The notes under the pieces: model-generated
Seen by the model: the letters and a program-made list of their open reading frames with translations, nothing else
Databases searched by the model: none
Told to the model about the DNA's origin: nothing
Made by a program: the position numbers and the translations under genes
Assembly: GCA_023428755.1 (NCBI GenBank)
Contig: JAEYWX010000001.1
Location: forward strand, 124,001-188,000
DNA length: 64,000 nucleotides
Reading direction: 5' to 3'
Source of the DNA: Bacteroidota bacterium
GTDB lineage: Bacteria > Bacteroidota > Bacteroidia > Chitinophagales > Chitinophagaceae
In this document: positions 33,246 to 42,745 of the stretch, piece by piece
Layout: each line of letters begins with the position of its first letter
How positions within the stretch are numbered: the first letter of the stretch is position 1

Positions 33246-34508
33246 TTACTCCACCGTCATTTTAAAACGCTTCACCTGCTCTTTGATGATGCGTTCCACT
33301 TCGGTTTCAAGTGTTGTTACAGTTGCGCCGGCACCTGTTTTGTTTTTCTGATCGTTGATGTATTGCTGACGCAGTTTATTTAATTCGATGATCTTTGTCT
33401 GGATCGCAGCACGCTCTTTCTTTTTTTGATTCACGATCACTTTTAACTGAGCGGTTGTTTTGTTTTGCAAACTGTCGGGCAATGTTTTCTTATCGATCTT
33501 TTCAATCTCTGCTTCACTTTCTCCTGCACGATCCACCAGATCCCATCCGGCATTGTTGTACACTTTGGAATTGCTTTTTGTTTCAGCACGTTTGATCGCT
33601 GCTTTTTTACTCATGGCTGAATTTGCCACATCCATTTGTTGCTGTTTGCTGTATAATTCCTGTCCTCTTGCGCCATATGTAATATAAGTGCCGTTCAATT
33701 TTTCATTCAGTTTAAATATCTCATCGTCATACGGTGTGGCAATGTCTTCAATTTTATGATCCTGGTTAATATTGCTGAAGCTGCCGTTGCCACATTCACC
33801 TACAAGGTTCCAGTATTCACGAATGCCCTGCTGCTTATCGCCGCAATAAATGGTGTTTACGATTACACCTTTGCTTTTTGCTTCTGTACAAGCCTGCGTA
33901 AAACTTACACTGCCCTGGCGAAAACTCTCATTCCCTGCAATGAAAATCACTTTATAAGAATCAGGATTGGGATCCCACTTCAACTGCTGCACCGATTTAA
34001 AAATCACCTGTCCGCAATATTCATCACCGCCATTGGTGGTTAATGCAAACAGATTTTCTGAAAGTGAATCCAGATCGGAAATAAAATTATTGATCTGTTT
34101 GATGTAACCATTCCGCACATCATTGCGGGGTGTACCATATTCATACAACGCAATTTCAATTTTTGGATTGGCTTTGTTTTCACAATGTACCCGTCCCAAT
34201 GTATTCACCATGGTCCATAATTGTGCTTTTGCCTGGTCAATGAGTCCATCCATACTGTTACTTACATCAAGCAAAATAGCTACCTGAATTTTTTGATTGG
34301 TGGTGGGCGTTGGAATTTTCTCTTGGGGTGCAGGAACAGATTTTGGTTGGGGAAATTCGGGTTGCGGCGGCGTCGGCAGTTGCACATCCTGTACTTGCGA
34401 AGGCCCGGTTATACGACTTGTTTTCTTGGGTTTACTGAATGCTGATACAATAACTACAGCTGCCAGTATAACTGTTACAGCCAGTAATGGTTTACGATAC
34501 GATTGCAT
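33246..34508 (-). CDS. VWA domain-containing exported protein
   Basis: A 420-residue protein with an N-terminal membrane segment or uncleaved signal (LLAVTVILAAVVIVSAFS), a Pro-rich linker (about 40-70), and a von Willebrand A domain starting at KIQVAILLDVSNSMDGLIDQA. DVSNSMD is the MIDAS metal site (DxSxS). The C-terminal third (about 320-420) is Lys/Glu-rich with coiled-coil character. The partner and role are unknown. It is transcribed alone, convergent to the tricorn-like gene. Confidence 0.82.
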   Translation of the reverse strand: MQSYRKPLLAVTVILAAVVIVSAFSKPKKTSRITGPSQVQDVQLPTPPQPEFPQPKSVPAPQEKIPTPTTNQKIQVAILLDVSNSMDGLIDQAKAQLWTMVNTLGRVHCENKANPKIEIALYEYGTPRNDVRNGYIKQINNFISDLDSLSENLFALTTNGGDEYCGQVIFKSVQQLKWDPNPDSYKVIFIAGNESFRQGSVSFTQACTEAKSKGVIVNTIYCGDKQQGIREYWNLVGECGNGSFSNINQDHKIEDIATPYDDEIFKLNEKLNGTYITYGARGQELYSKQQQMDVANSAMSKKAAIKRAETKSNSKVYNNAGWDLVDRAGESEAEIEKIDKKTLPDSLQNKTTAQLKVIVNQKKKERAAIQTKIIELNKLRQQYINDQKNKTGAGATVTTLETEVERIIKEQVKRFKMTVE

Positions 34509-34627
34509 AATGTTGATTTTGTAAAGTGGGATGCAGAAAGCAAGAGATTTGCACAGACAGGTACTGGTCTTTAGGATTCAATTAACAAAATACCCTTCCT
34601 TCGAATTCTTTATCTTTAAGAAAAAAC

Positions 34628-34945
34628 ATGTTACTTACCACAACACCCACCGTAGAAGGCAAACCCATTCAGCAATACATTGGCATTGTTACAGCCGAAG
34701 CAATTATTGGCGCCAATATTTTTAAAGACCTGTTTGCAGGCATACGTGATATTGTAGGCGGCCGCAGCGGCACCTATGAACGTGTAATTGAAGAAGCCAG
34801 ACAAAATGCATTGGTTGAACTGCAGCAAAAAGCACAGCAACTGGGAGCCAATGCAGTTGTTGGAATTGATCTTGATTTTGAAACAGTGGGCAGCGGCGGC
34901 AGTATGCTGATGGTGGTAGCTACCGGCACCGCAGTAAAAATTTAA
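34628..34945 (+). CDS. YbjQ family (UPF0145) protein
   Basis: A 105-residue cytosolic protein, the normal length for the YbjQ/UPF0145 family. Typical motifs are IGIVTAEAIIGANIFKDLF, GGRSGTYERVIEEARQNAL and LGANAVVGIDLDFETVG. The fold forms a pentamer, and it is often labelled heavy-metal-binding, although a metal role is not well proven. TATCTTTA at 34611-34618 may be its -7 element, with a very short leader of about 5 bases. It precedes a Cys-rich exported protein and a TonB receptor. Confidence 0.86.
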   Translation: MLLTTTPTVEGKPIQQYIGIVTAEAIIGANIFKDLFAGIRDIVGGRSGTYERVIEEARQNALVELQQKAQQLGANAVVGIDLDFETVGSGGSMLMVVATGTAVKI

Positions 34946-35008
34946 TATTTGCAACCAGGCGGCAGGAATATTTTTCGGTCGCTTTACCTCATCGTATAGT
35001 TTTGCGTT

Positions 35009-35323
35009 GTGAAATTAATGACACAGCTTCTTACCATTTACATTTTGCTGCTGAGCATTTTCCCTTGCCCGGAAGATCTGTTTGCGGCCGATGCAGCAAC
35101 AACAACAACAGTTGCACTTGATGCAACTGATGCTGATGATGATTGTGAAGAAGAATGTGCGCCCAACTGTTCCTGTGAATGTTGCTGCCTGCAACTGATG
35201 CGCACCTGTAACTGTGTACAAATGAAAGCGCCTGTACAATTTACAGTTTTCAACCCCGTTCGCAAACAACTTTCTATCCTCGATATTTTCCGGCCTGTAT
35301 GGCAGCCACCGCAATTGAGTTAA
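35009..35323 (+). CDS. Cys-rich exported small protein (DUF6660-like)
   Basis: A 104-residue protein, read from GTG 35009 (an in-frame ATG at 35018 is the alternative). A signal-like segment (YILLLSIFP) ends at Cys20 (PCPED). The middle has an acidic stretch and nine cysteines (46, 50, 54, 56, 58-60, 67, 69), including CSCECCC. The C-terminus is PVRKQLSILDIFRPVWQPP. The layout PCxD and CxCCC resembles the DUF6660 group as I remember it, which often precedes TonB receptors; the family name is tentative. Binding of a thiophilic metal such as copper is inference. Confidence 0.62.
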   Translation: MKLMTQLLTIYILLLSIFPCPEDLFAADAATTTTVALDATDADDDCEEECAPNCSCECCCLQLMRTCNCVQMKAPVQFTVFNPVRKQLSILDIFRPVWQPPQLS

Positions 35324-35363
35324 ACTTTTCGAATTATTTTTTAACTCAATCATTTCATTTTTT

Positions 35364-37517
35364 ATGCAGAAATTATTTTTGCTGTTACTGCTTCTATCAG
35401 TCTGCAGCAGTGCTTCAGCTCAACATACCTTATCAATTACAGTAAAAGACAAACACACAACAGAATTATTACCTGCCGCCACTGTAAGGCTTGCACAACA
35501 ATCAGCTGTAACAGATAGCAGCGGTAATGCCCGCTTCACCAATCTTGCGCAGGGAATGTACAAGATTGAAGTATCACATATTGGCTACACAAAACAGGAG
35601 ATCACTATCAGCATTCCATTACCCAGCAGCGAACCGTTGCTTGTATTGCTTGAACCGGAAGAAGAGGAAGAAGAAGAGATCATTATCACTTCTACCCGGA
35701 GTACCAGAACGTTTCAGAATATCCCGACACGTGTAGAATTTATTGCCGGTGAAGAGCTGGACGAAAAAGCCAATATGAAACCCGGTGATATACGCATGCT
35801 GCTGAATGAAAGCACCGGTATTCAAACACAGCAAACATCGGCCACATCAGCCAACGCATCCATTCGTATCCAAGGTTTGGATGGACGTTACACACAACTG
35901 TTGAAAGATGGCTTTCCGTTGTTCAATGGCGCAGCAAGTGGATTGGGTTTATTACAGATTCTGCCTCTTGATCTGAAGCAAGTAGAAGTGATCAAAGGAT
36001 CTGCATCAACATTATATGGTGGTGGTGCCATTGCAGGGCTTGTGAACCTGGTTTCAAAAACACCTACTGATGACCGTGAGTTAAAGATTCATTTGAACGG
36101 AACCAATGCACTCGGGCTGGATGTAAATCTGTTCTACGGTCAACGGTTCAAAAAATTCGGTGTTACCATTTTTACATCACGCAACAGTAATGTGGCATAT
36201 GATCCTGCGGATATTAATCTTTCAGCCATTCCCGAATTTCAACGCTATGTTGTCAATCCGAGTTTCTTCTTTTACCCTTCCGATAAAACAAAAATTGTAT
36301 TGCGTGTAAATGCCGGTTTCGAAAACAGGCTGGGTGGAAACATGGATTACATCAAACAAAGGCAGAGCAATGGCTATTTTGAAAAGAACAAGTCAGAACG
36401 TTTGTCGACGCAGTTTTCGATCGATCATGATTTTGGAAACAACAGTCATTTCAACTTCAAACAAAGTGTAAGTTATTTCAACCGTCAACTCAGTTCACCC
36501 GGTTATGTGTTTGAAGGCCGGCAGCTCAACAGTTTTACAGAAGCCAGTTATTCCAAACATGGAGAAGTGGCGGAGTGGGTAGCCGGTATGAATGTATGGA
36601 GCGAAAATTTTGAAGAACGTCCGTACAGCAACAATACCGTTCGCAGCTTTCGGCAAAACACAGTAGGTGTGTTTGTACAAAATGTATTAAAAGCAAATGA
36701 ATGGCTGCATATTGAAACCGGAGTGCGTGGCGATGCAGTGAACAAGTATGGATTTGCATTTTTGCCAAGGATGTCTGTTTTATTTAAACCATCTGCATCG
36801 TTCAGCTCACGCATTGGCGGTGGACTTGGTTACAAAGCACCCACCATTTTTACAGAGGAGAGCGAACGTTTCCAATACCGTAACGTACTTCCGATTGACG
36901 CTTCCAACAAACTGGAAAAAAGTTATGGTTTTAATGCCGATGTAAACTATAAAACTAATTTGTTTGATGAAGTAAGCATCACCATCAATCAATTGTTTTT
37001 CTACACACGCATCAACAATCCCCTGCTGTTAGAGAATACTGGCACCGGCTACAAATTTGTAAACAGCAGCGGCCATATTGATACAAGAGGTACTGAAACC
37101 AATATCAAGATCGGTTATAAAGATTTCAAACTCTTTCTTGGTTATACGTTTACCGATACTGAAATTCATGAAGGCAACAGCAAACGTGTAAACCCATTAA
37201 CTGCACGTAACCGTGTAAATGCAGTATTGATGTATGAAGTTGAAGAAAAATGGAAAGCAGGATTGGAAGCGTATTATTTCGACAAACAACAACTCACCGA
37301 TGGCAGCACCGGAAGAGCGTATTGGATCACCGGTTTTATGGCGGAACGTTTGTGGGAGAAATTTTCATTGTATGTCAACTTCGAAAATTTTCTTGATACA
37401 AGACAAACACGCTTTGACAGTATCTACACCGGCTCTATCAACAATCCGGTGTTTCGGGATATTTATGCGCCGCTTGATGGCTTTGTTATCAATGGTGGTT
37501 TAAAATTAAACCTCTAA
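35364..37517 (+). CDS. TonB-dependent receptor
   Basis: A 717-residue outer-membrane receptor. After the signal (first about 19 residues), a carboxypeptidase-regulatory-like beta domain (about 22-100) ends in a run of seven Glu. The plug follows: TRVEFIAGEELDEKANMKPGDIR, SIRIQGLDGRYTQLLKDGFPL, VEVIKGSASTLYGGGAIAGLV. The barrel ends LDGFVINGGLKLNL. The size and plug type are like BtuB/FecA or copper-type receptors rather than SusC. It lies 41 bases after the Cys-rich gene, so a metal complex is a plausible cargo. Confidence 0.88.
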   Translation: MQKLFLLLLLLSVCSSASAQHTLSITVKDKHTTELLPAATVRLAQQSAVTDSSGNARFTNLAQGMYKIEVSHIGYTKQEITISIPLPSSEPLLVLLEPEEEEEEEIIITSTRSTRTFQNIPTRVEFIAGEELDEKANMKPGDIRMLLNESTGIQTQQTSATSANASIRIQGLDGRYTQLLKDGFPLFNGAASGLGLLQILPLDLKQVEVIKGSASTLYGGGAIAGLVNLVSKTPTDDRELKIHLNGTNALGLDVNLFYGQRFKKFGVTIFTSRNSNVAYDPADINLSAIPEFQRYVVNPSFFFYPSDKTKIVLRVNAGFENRLGGNMDYIKQRQSNGYFEKNKSERLSTQFSIDHDFGNNSHFNFKQSVSYFNRQLSSPGYVFEGRQLNSFTEASYSKHGEVAEWVAGMNVWSENFEERPYSNNTVRSFRQNTVGVFVQNVLKANEWLHIETGVRGDAVNKYGFAFLPRMSVLFKPSASFSSRIGGGLGYKAPTIFTEESERFQYRNVLPIDASNKLEKSYGFNADVNYKTNLFDEVSITINQLFFYTRINNPLLLENTGTGYKFVNSSGHIDTRGTETNIKIGYKDFKLFLGYTFTDTEIHEGNSKRVNPLTARNRVNAVLMYEVEEKWKAGLEAYYFDKQQLTDGSTGRAYWITGFMAERLWEKFSLYVNFENFLDTRQTRFDSIYTGSINNPVFRDIYAPLDGFVINGGLKLNL

Positions 37518-37520
37518 CGT

Positions 37521-38123
37521 ATGAATAACTTTCTTGTTTATTACCTGCCATTATTTTTGATCGTTTACTTGTTGATTACATTCGTTTTGCCCAGCGTACG
37601 GGTATACAGGCAAACAGGTATTAACCCTGTTACATTTGGAAAAACGGATAATGCACATGATTACATAGGTGCCATCATGAAACTGTTAACCGGCCTGTTA
37701 GCTGTAACAGTTCTTGTATTTGCTATTAGCTCCAATGTATATTCTTATTTTGTACCTGTTCCCTACTTACTGTTACCCGGAATACAATACACTGGTTTTA
37801 TCATGATTCATCTTTCATTAGTGTGGATTGTTATTGCACAAAGACAAATGAATCGATCGTGGCGAATTGGTATTGATGAAAAAAACAAAACAGCTCTTGT
37901 AACGCATGGTTTATTTGCGGTATCACGCAATCCTGTTTTTCTTGGAATGATCATCAGTACATTGGGCATTTTTCTTTTATTGCCCAACGCTGTTACATTC
38001 TTTATTACAATCTGTACCTATATTGTAATTCAGATACAGATCAGACTGGAAGAAGAGTTTTTATTAAAACAACACGGAGATACCTACATAGCTTATAAAA
38101 AGAAAACAGGACGTTTGTTCTAA
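37521..38123 (+). CDS. Isoprenylcysteine/phospholipid methyltransferase-like membrane protein
   Basis: A 200-residue membrane protein with about five hydrophobic segments. The C-terminal part carries the ICMT/PEMT signature: HGLFAVSRNPVFLGMIIS, where the RNP motif binds SAM, and IQIRLEEEFLLKQHGDTYIAYK with the EE pair. Such proteins methylate lipids or carboxyl groups, but the substrate is unknown. It starts 3 bases after the TonB receptor stop and so is co-transcribed with it. A terminator follows. Confidence 0.83.
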   Translation: MNNFLVYYLPLFLIVYLLITFVLPSVRVYRQTGINPVTFGKTDNAHDYIGAIMKLLTGLLAVTVLVFAISSNVYSYFVPVPYLLLPGIQYTGFIMIHLSLVWIVIAQRQMNRSWRIGIDEKNKTALVTHGLFAVSRNPVFLGMIISTLGIFLLLPNAVTFFITICTYIVIQIQIRLEEEFLLKQHGDTYIAYKKKTGRLF

Positions 38124-38129
38124 TGAATA

Positions 38130-38161
38130 CGGGCCGGATCAATTGACCCGGCCCGTTTTTA
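38130..38161 (+). terminator. Intrinsic terminator of the TonB receptor operon
   Basis: A GC-rich 9-base-pair stem (38130-38138 with 38149-38157) followed by five T. Confidence 0.85.
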
Positions 38162-38170
38162 TAGTAAAGG

Positions 38171-40000
38171 TTAATGCCGTTCGGGCGCCAGTTTTTCATC
38201 CGGCGAACGCCATAAAGCACTTAACAATAACTGCCTCATAAATAAAAATTCTTTCGGTAACCGGTCATACAATTTTTCAAACAGTTCTTCATGACCCAGC
38301 AACTCCTGTTTCCATAACTCAGAATCAATATGCTGCAGTTCATGAAACTGTTCCCGTTTAAATTTATCGTAGCCTAATCCATTCCAATCAAGATCACGGT
38401 AACGTGGTCGCCATCCGATGGGACATTCTACAGCACTCGCCTGGCCTTTGCATCTTTCAACGATCCATTTGAGTACTCGCATGTTTTCACCAAAGCCGGG
38501 CCACATAAATTCACCGTTCTCATTTTTTCGGAACCAGTTTACACCAAAAATGCGTGGCGCATTGGGAAGGTCACGGCCAAACTGTAACCAATGATTGAAA
38601 TAATCGCCCATGTGATAACCAAGGAATGGCAGCATCGCAAACGGATCCCGTCTTACTTTTCCTAATTCGCCAAATGCAGCAGCCGTCATTTCACTGCCCA
38701 TGGTTGCGGCGAGGTACACACCAAAATTCCAGTTGAAGGATTGAAACACCAACGGAACAGCGGTGCTTCTTCTTCCGCCAAATACAAAGGCTGATATAAT
38801 CACACCTTTTGGATTATTCCACTCTGCATCAATTGCCGGATTTTGATAAGCCGGTGCTGTAAACCGTGCGTTTGGATGTGCGGCTGGTTTTCCACTGTTC
38901 TTATCGTACGGTTTTCCATGCCAGTCGGTCAACCCATCGGGTACTTCTTTGCTCATTCCTTCCCACCAAACATCACCATCGGCTGTAACAGCCACATTGG
39001 TAAAAATGGTATTGGCCTTAATACTGGCCATGGCATTGGGATTTGTTTTTTCGTTGGTACCGGGTGCCACACCAAAATAACCTGCTTCGGGATTGATGGC
39101 ATATAATTTTCCGTCATCGCCTTTGTGGATCCATGCAATATCATCGCCCACTGTGGTAATCTTCCAGCCATCCATTTCTTTTGGTGGAATCATCATGGCA
39201 AAATTTGTTTTACCACAAGCACTCGGGAAAGCAGCAGCGATATATGTTTTTTCTTTCTTCGGATTTTCAACGCCCATCAGCAACATGTGTTCGGCAAGCC
39301 ATCCCTGGTCTCTGCCCATTACCGTTGCAATACGCAATGCAAAACATTTTTTTCCAAGCAATGCATTTCCACCATAACCACTTCCGTAGGAAATGATCAA
39401 CCGCTCTTCCGGAAAATGAGAAATGTATTTCACTGTTGGGTTACAGGGCCATTTTACATCCGGCTCACCTTTTTGCAGAGGTGCACCCAGTGTATGCAAA
39501 CATTTCACCCATTCACCATTGATATGCGGTAATACATCATCGCCCATACGTGTCATAATACGCATGTTCACTACTACATATTCGCTGTCGGTAATTTGTA
39601 CGCCATAACGTGAAAGCGATGAACCAACGGGTCCCATGCAAAACGGGATCACATACATGGTGCGGCCATGCATGCTGCCTTTGGTTAGATCTTCCAGGAT
39701 ATGTTTCATTTCTGATGGTTCCATCCAGTTGTTGGTGGGGCCGGCATCCTGCTTCCGTGCACTGCAAATAAACGTGCGGTCTTCTACACGGGCCACATCA
39801 CTGGGATCGCTGAAGCAGGCAAAACTGTTAGGGCGTTTTTCGGGGTTTAAGGGGATAAACGTTCCTTTGTCAACCAACTGCTGGCAAAGCTGGTCGTACT
39901 CTACCTGTGAACCTGTACACCAATGAACGTTGGCGGGCTGGAAGTGCTCTTCCATTTTATGAACCCACTCTTTTAATTCTGTTTTGTTAGGAGCAATCAT
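38171..40000 (-). CDS. pckG: Phosphoenolpyruvate carboxykinase (GTP)
   Basis: A 609-residue GTP-dependent PEPCK. Visible motifs are SYGSGYGGNALLGKKCFALR, the kinase P-loop with reactive Cys AAAFPSACGKTNFAMM, the metal/GTP region TVGDDIAWI, and NWFRKNENGEFMWPGFGEN near the C-terminus. It turns oxaloacetate and GTP into PEP and CO2 for gluconeogenesis. The start at 40000 is supported by a promoter at 40054 to 40024, which puts the transcript start near 40019, so the upstream ATG 40030 is outside the transcript. Confidence 0.96.
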   Translation of the reverse strand: MIAPNKTELKEWVHKMEEHFQPANVHWCTGSQVEYDQLCQQLVDKGTFIPLNPEKRPNSFACFSDPSDVARVEDRTFICSARKQDAGPTNNWMEPSEMKHILEDLTKGSMHGRTMYVIPFCMGPVGSSLSRYGVQITDSEYVVVNMRIMTRMGDDVLPHINGEWVKCLHTLGAPLQKGEPDVKWPCNPTVKYISHFPEERLIISYGSGYGGNALLGKKCFALRIATVMGRDQGWLAEHMLLMGVENPKKEKTYIAAAFPSACGKTNFAMMIPPKEMDGWKITTVGDDIAWIHKGDDGKLYAINPEAGYFGVAPGTNEKTNPNAMASIKANTIFTNVAVTADGDVWWEGMSKEVPDGLTDWHGKPYDKNSGKPAAHPNARFTAPAYQNPAIDAEWNNPKGVIISAFVFGGRRSTAVPLVFQSFNWNFGVYLAATMGSEMTAAAFGELGKVRRDPFAMLPFLGYHMGDYFNHWLQFGRDLPNAPRIFGVNWFRKNENGEFMWPGFGENMRVLKWIVERCKGQASAVECPIGWRPRYRDLDWNGLGYDKFKREQFHELQHIDSELWKQELLGHEELFEKLYDRLPKEFLFMRQLLLSALWRSPDEKLAPERH

Positions 40001-40023
40001 CTTTTTTCGGGGTTTTGATGCGA

Positions 40024-40054
40024 CAAACATAATATTCGATTTAGATATTGCAAG
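40024..40054 (-). promoter_or_regulatory. pckG promoter
   Basis: On the minus strand CTTG (40054 to 40051), 19 bases, then TATGTTTG (40031 to 40024). The -7 box fits fully and the -33 box fits in three of four bases. The leader would be about 20 bases. Confidence 0.65.
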
Positions 40055-40320
40055 TAAAATCTATTGCAATTCTTAACATATGATCGATATAAGTGTGCTG
40101 TCCAATCTGTATCATTCGTTCCTAAAATATGGATCGCCGAGCTTAATACTTGCAGTGATGGTTTCAGACTGATAAGTTAAAAAAGCGGCGAACTGCTTTG
40201 GTCGAAATAAACATGTTTTCTGTACCTGTTTCGCTTCTGCTTGTCTATTTCAACTTTTTTCGCCTGTATCAGATTCTACTTTTACTGTATCATTTTATTC
40301 ATCATTAAACCTTATTTATT
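40055..40320. other. Intergenic region between pckG and a small exported protein gene
   Basis: Together with the pckG promoter this is a gene-free stretch of 320 bases between divergent genes. It is AT-rich, with T-rich and pyrimidine-rich stretches from about 40200. I found no convincing open frame, RNA gene, or consensus promoter for the plus-strand gene. Its size suggests regulation of one or both neighbours, but I see no clear operator. Confidence 0.4.
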
Positions 40321-40677
40321 ATGTTTCAAAATCTGAAATGCGCCGTTCTTGGTTTTTTCTTTTTTAGTGTTTGTATAACAGCAGTTGCGCAGGAAGAAGT
40401 TGATTACAACAAAACACCCCGTTTTGTATCAACAAAAGGATACTGGGTAATCCAGAGTAATGTAAAACAGCCAAGAGAGGCGATTGTCTATTTTTATAAC
40501 CTGCAACATGTGCTGGTGTATAAAGAAGAAGTAAAGAATGTGAACCTTAACATCAACCGTACAAACGTCAAAATGCGTTTGAAAAAAGCTTTAGACAAAG
40601 CTGTTGCTGCACACGAAGAAGGAAATGGCTTGTTCAAGGATGAGAAAATTATAGCCGCTACTTTCAGAAAAAACTAA
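40321..40677 (+). CDS. Small exported protein of unknown function
   Basis: A 118-residue protein with a clear Sec signal (LGFFFFSVCITAVAQ, cleavage near residue 24). The mature part is about 94 residues: a short beta-rich part (YWVIQSNVKQPREAIVYFYNL, VLVYKEEVKNVNLNI) followed by a Lys-rich helix (MRLKKALDKAVAAHEEG). I recognise no family. It is transcribed alone, after a long upstream region, and ends at a good terminator. Confidence 0.72.
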   Translation: MFQNLKCAVLGFFFFSVCITAVAQEEVDYNKTPRFVSTKGYWVIQSNVKQPREAIVYFYNLQHVLVYKEEVKNVNLNINRTNVKMRLKKALDKAVAAHEEGNGLFKDEKIIAATFRKN

Positions 40678-40687
40678 ACGGAATGTA

Positions 40688-40712
40688 AAAGGGTGTACGG
40701 GGCACCCTTTTT
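40688..40712 (+). terminator. Intrinsic terminator
   Basis: Stem AAAGGGTG with CACCCTTT and a T-run. Confidence 0.82.
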
Positions 40713-40810
40713 CATCCATTGTAAAAACCGTTTGTCGCCGGAAAAATACTGTTTGTCGATAAGCATAAGGAATAGCTTCCGATTGACTGCTGAGCAATGT
40801 AACTTTAAGT

Positions 40811-41971
40811 ATGGTGATTGAAAAGTATCCCTTTATTTTTTCAGATGAACGCCGCTATCGGCTGGCAAGACACCTTTGCTTCTGGCTGTTCTGGTGGATC
40901 TTCCAGGGCTATCTTTATTCGTTTGTTGCGGTGCGTAGCGGTTATGCGTACCAGTTACGTTTACTGTCATCTACCATTGAATCGCTTATTTACCTGGCGC
41001 CGCATATCTTCTTATCGTATTCACTCATCTATTTCGTTATTCCAAAATTTCTGCTCAAACAAAAATATGCTGCAACTATTGTTTGGGTAATTGTACTGTT
41101 TCTCATTACATCAGCGATGGCTGCTGTGCTTTCGCTAACCATCATTGAACAGGTGCGTGAACAAATTATGGGATCGGATTATATCAGCAATATCAGACGA
41201 AGCGGCATTGGACTTTCCCTTTATTTAGGATTACTGGCCGGCTTGCGGGGAGGAATTACCATTGGTGGTTTTGCTGCTGCCATCAAACTGATGAAGCACT
41301 GGTATGTAAAAGAACAGCGGAATTTTATTTTGCAAAAAGAAAATATGGAAGCGCAGCTGAAAGTATTGAAAGCGCAGGTTCATCCTCACTTTTTATTTAA
41401 CACACTCAACAATATTTATTCGCATACTCGAAACAGTTCGCCCACTGCATCAAAAATGCTGATGGAGTTATCAGATATACTGCGGTATATTTTATACGAA
41501 GGCGATCAGAAGCAGGTGCCGTTAACAAAGGAATTAAAACTGCTTCGTGATTATATTGAACTGGAGCAATTACGTTATGGCAACAAACTGGAAGTTAGCG
41601 CCAGCTATCCGTCCAATGCAGATCAATACTCTATTGCTCCACTGCTGCTTTTACCTTTTGTAGAAAACTGTTTTAAACATGGCGCCAGCACTATGCTCGA
41701 AAACCCCTGGGTGAGTTTGCAGTTATATATCAGCAACAATACGCTTCATATGAAATTGCTGAACGGCAAGACTGAGCAACCGGCAACAAACAAACCCGGT
41801 ATTGGATTGCAAAATGTAAAAGAGCGTTTGCAGTTACTGTATCCGGGCGGGCACGAACTGCAACTCATCAACGAACCCGATGTATTTATTGTAAACCTGC
41901 GCATAACCCTGCAACCATTACCTGTTGCAGAAACAATCTTGCTAAAGGAAAAAACACCTGCACATGCCTGA
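40811..41971 (+). CDS. LytS-type sensor histidine kinase
   Basis: A 386-residue kinase with four membrane segments in the first 160 residues and no large outer domain. The cytosolic part has the His_kinase domain with phospho-accepting His in QVHPHFLFNTLNNIYSHTR, and an HATPase part with LLPFVENCFKHGAS and GIGLQNVKERLQLLYP. It pairs with the LytTR regulator that begins inside its last codons (8-base overlap). The signal is unknown. TAACTTTAAG just before the start may be a -7-like element. Confidence 0.9.
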   Translation: MVIEKYPFIFSDERRYRLARHLCFWLFWWIFQGYLYSFVAVRSGYAYQLRLLSSTIESLIYLAPHIFLSYSLIYFVIPKFLLKQKYAATIVWVIVLFLITSAMAAVLSLTIIEQVREQIMGSDYISNIRRSGIGLSLYLGLLAGLRGGITIGGFAAAIKLMKHWYVKEQRNFILQKENMEAQLKVLKAQVHPHFLFNTLNNIYSHTRNSSPTASKMLMELSDILRYILYEGDQKQVPLTKELKLLRDYIELEQLRYGNKLEVSASYPSNADQYSIAPLLLLPFVENCFKHGASTMLENPWVSLQLYISNNTLHMKLLNGKTEQPATNKPGIGLQNVKERLQLLYPGGHELQLINEPDVFIVNLRITLQPLPVAETILLKEKTPAHA

Positions 41972-42683
41972 CGCACAAAAAATACGTTGCCTTGTGATTG
42001 ATGACGAACCGCCGGCCCGGGAGATCATTAAGCAATATATCACCGATACACCAATGCTGCAATTGGAAGGCGAATGTGGCAATGCCATTCACGCCATCAG
42101 TTTTTTACAGCAGCATCCGGTTGATCTTATTTTTCTTGATATACGCATGCCGCAACTGTCCGGTACCGATTTTATCAAAACACTTTCACATCCGCCGAAA
42201 GTGATCTTTACCACTGCCCATCCGGAATATGCATTTGAAGGTTTTGAACTGGATGCGATGGATTATTTATTAAAGCCCATTCGCTTTGATCGTTTTCTGA
42301 AAGCCGTTAACAAAGCCTGCCAGCAAACTGTTACCCGCAGCTCACAAGAACGTGTAATGGCAGAACCTGAAAAGAAAGATGCGTTTGTGTATTTCCGTGC
42401 CGACAGAAAGATGATGAAAGTGATGCTGTCGGATATACTTTATATCGAAAGCATGAAAGATTATGTGAAAGTGGTGACGAATAGCGAAACCATTATTACA
42501 AAACAATCCATCAGTTCGGTGGAAGCGATGTTGCCGGAGCATCAATTTATCCGTACACACCGTTCCTATATTGTAGCAGTTTCTGCTATCTATTCATTTA
42601 CAAGTGAACTGATCAATGTTGGAAAAACAGAGATTCCTATTGGCCGCCTTTACCGGCAGCAGGTATTGAAAGCACTTACCTGA
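41964..42683 (+). CDS. LytTR family response regulator
   Basis: A 239-residue regulator. The receiver domain has the acidic pocket CLVIDDEPPAR, phosphorylated Asp in LIFLDIRMPQLSG, and Lys in MDYLLKPIRF. A LytTR DNA-binding domain follows (about 140-239), with SDILYIESMKDYVKVVT and FIRTHRSYIVAVSAI. Its start overlaps the kinase gene by 8 bases, so the two are translationally coupled. Target genes are unknown; the next genes on the strand, an acyltransferase and a HAEPLYID protein, are candidates. Confidence 0.92.
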   Translation: MPDAQKIRCLVIDDEPPAREIIKQYITDTPMLQLEGECGNAIHAISFLQQHPVDLIFLDIRMPQLSGTDFIKTLSHPPKVIFTTAHPEYAFEGFELDAMDYLLKPIRFDRFLKAVNKACQQTVTRSSQERVMAEPEKKDAFVYFRADRKMMKVMLSDILYIESMKDYVKVVTNSETIITKQSISSVEAMLPEHQFIRTHRSYIVAVSAIYSFTSELINVGKTEIPIGRLYRQQVLKALT

Positions 42684-42745
42684 CAGGGGATGATTTTTTT
42701 GCCACTTCCATTTTTCACCCTACCTTTTATCATTAAATAAAATGT

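Noticed and set aside
35015..35353. Long antisense frames over the Cys-rich gene
   Set aside because: They mirror the coding strand's biased codons, lack a signal or known motif, and conflict with the operon order.
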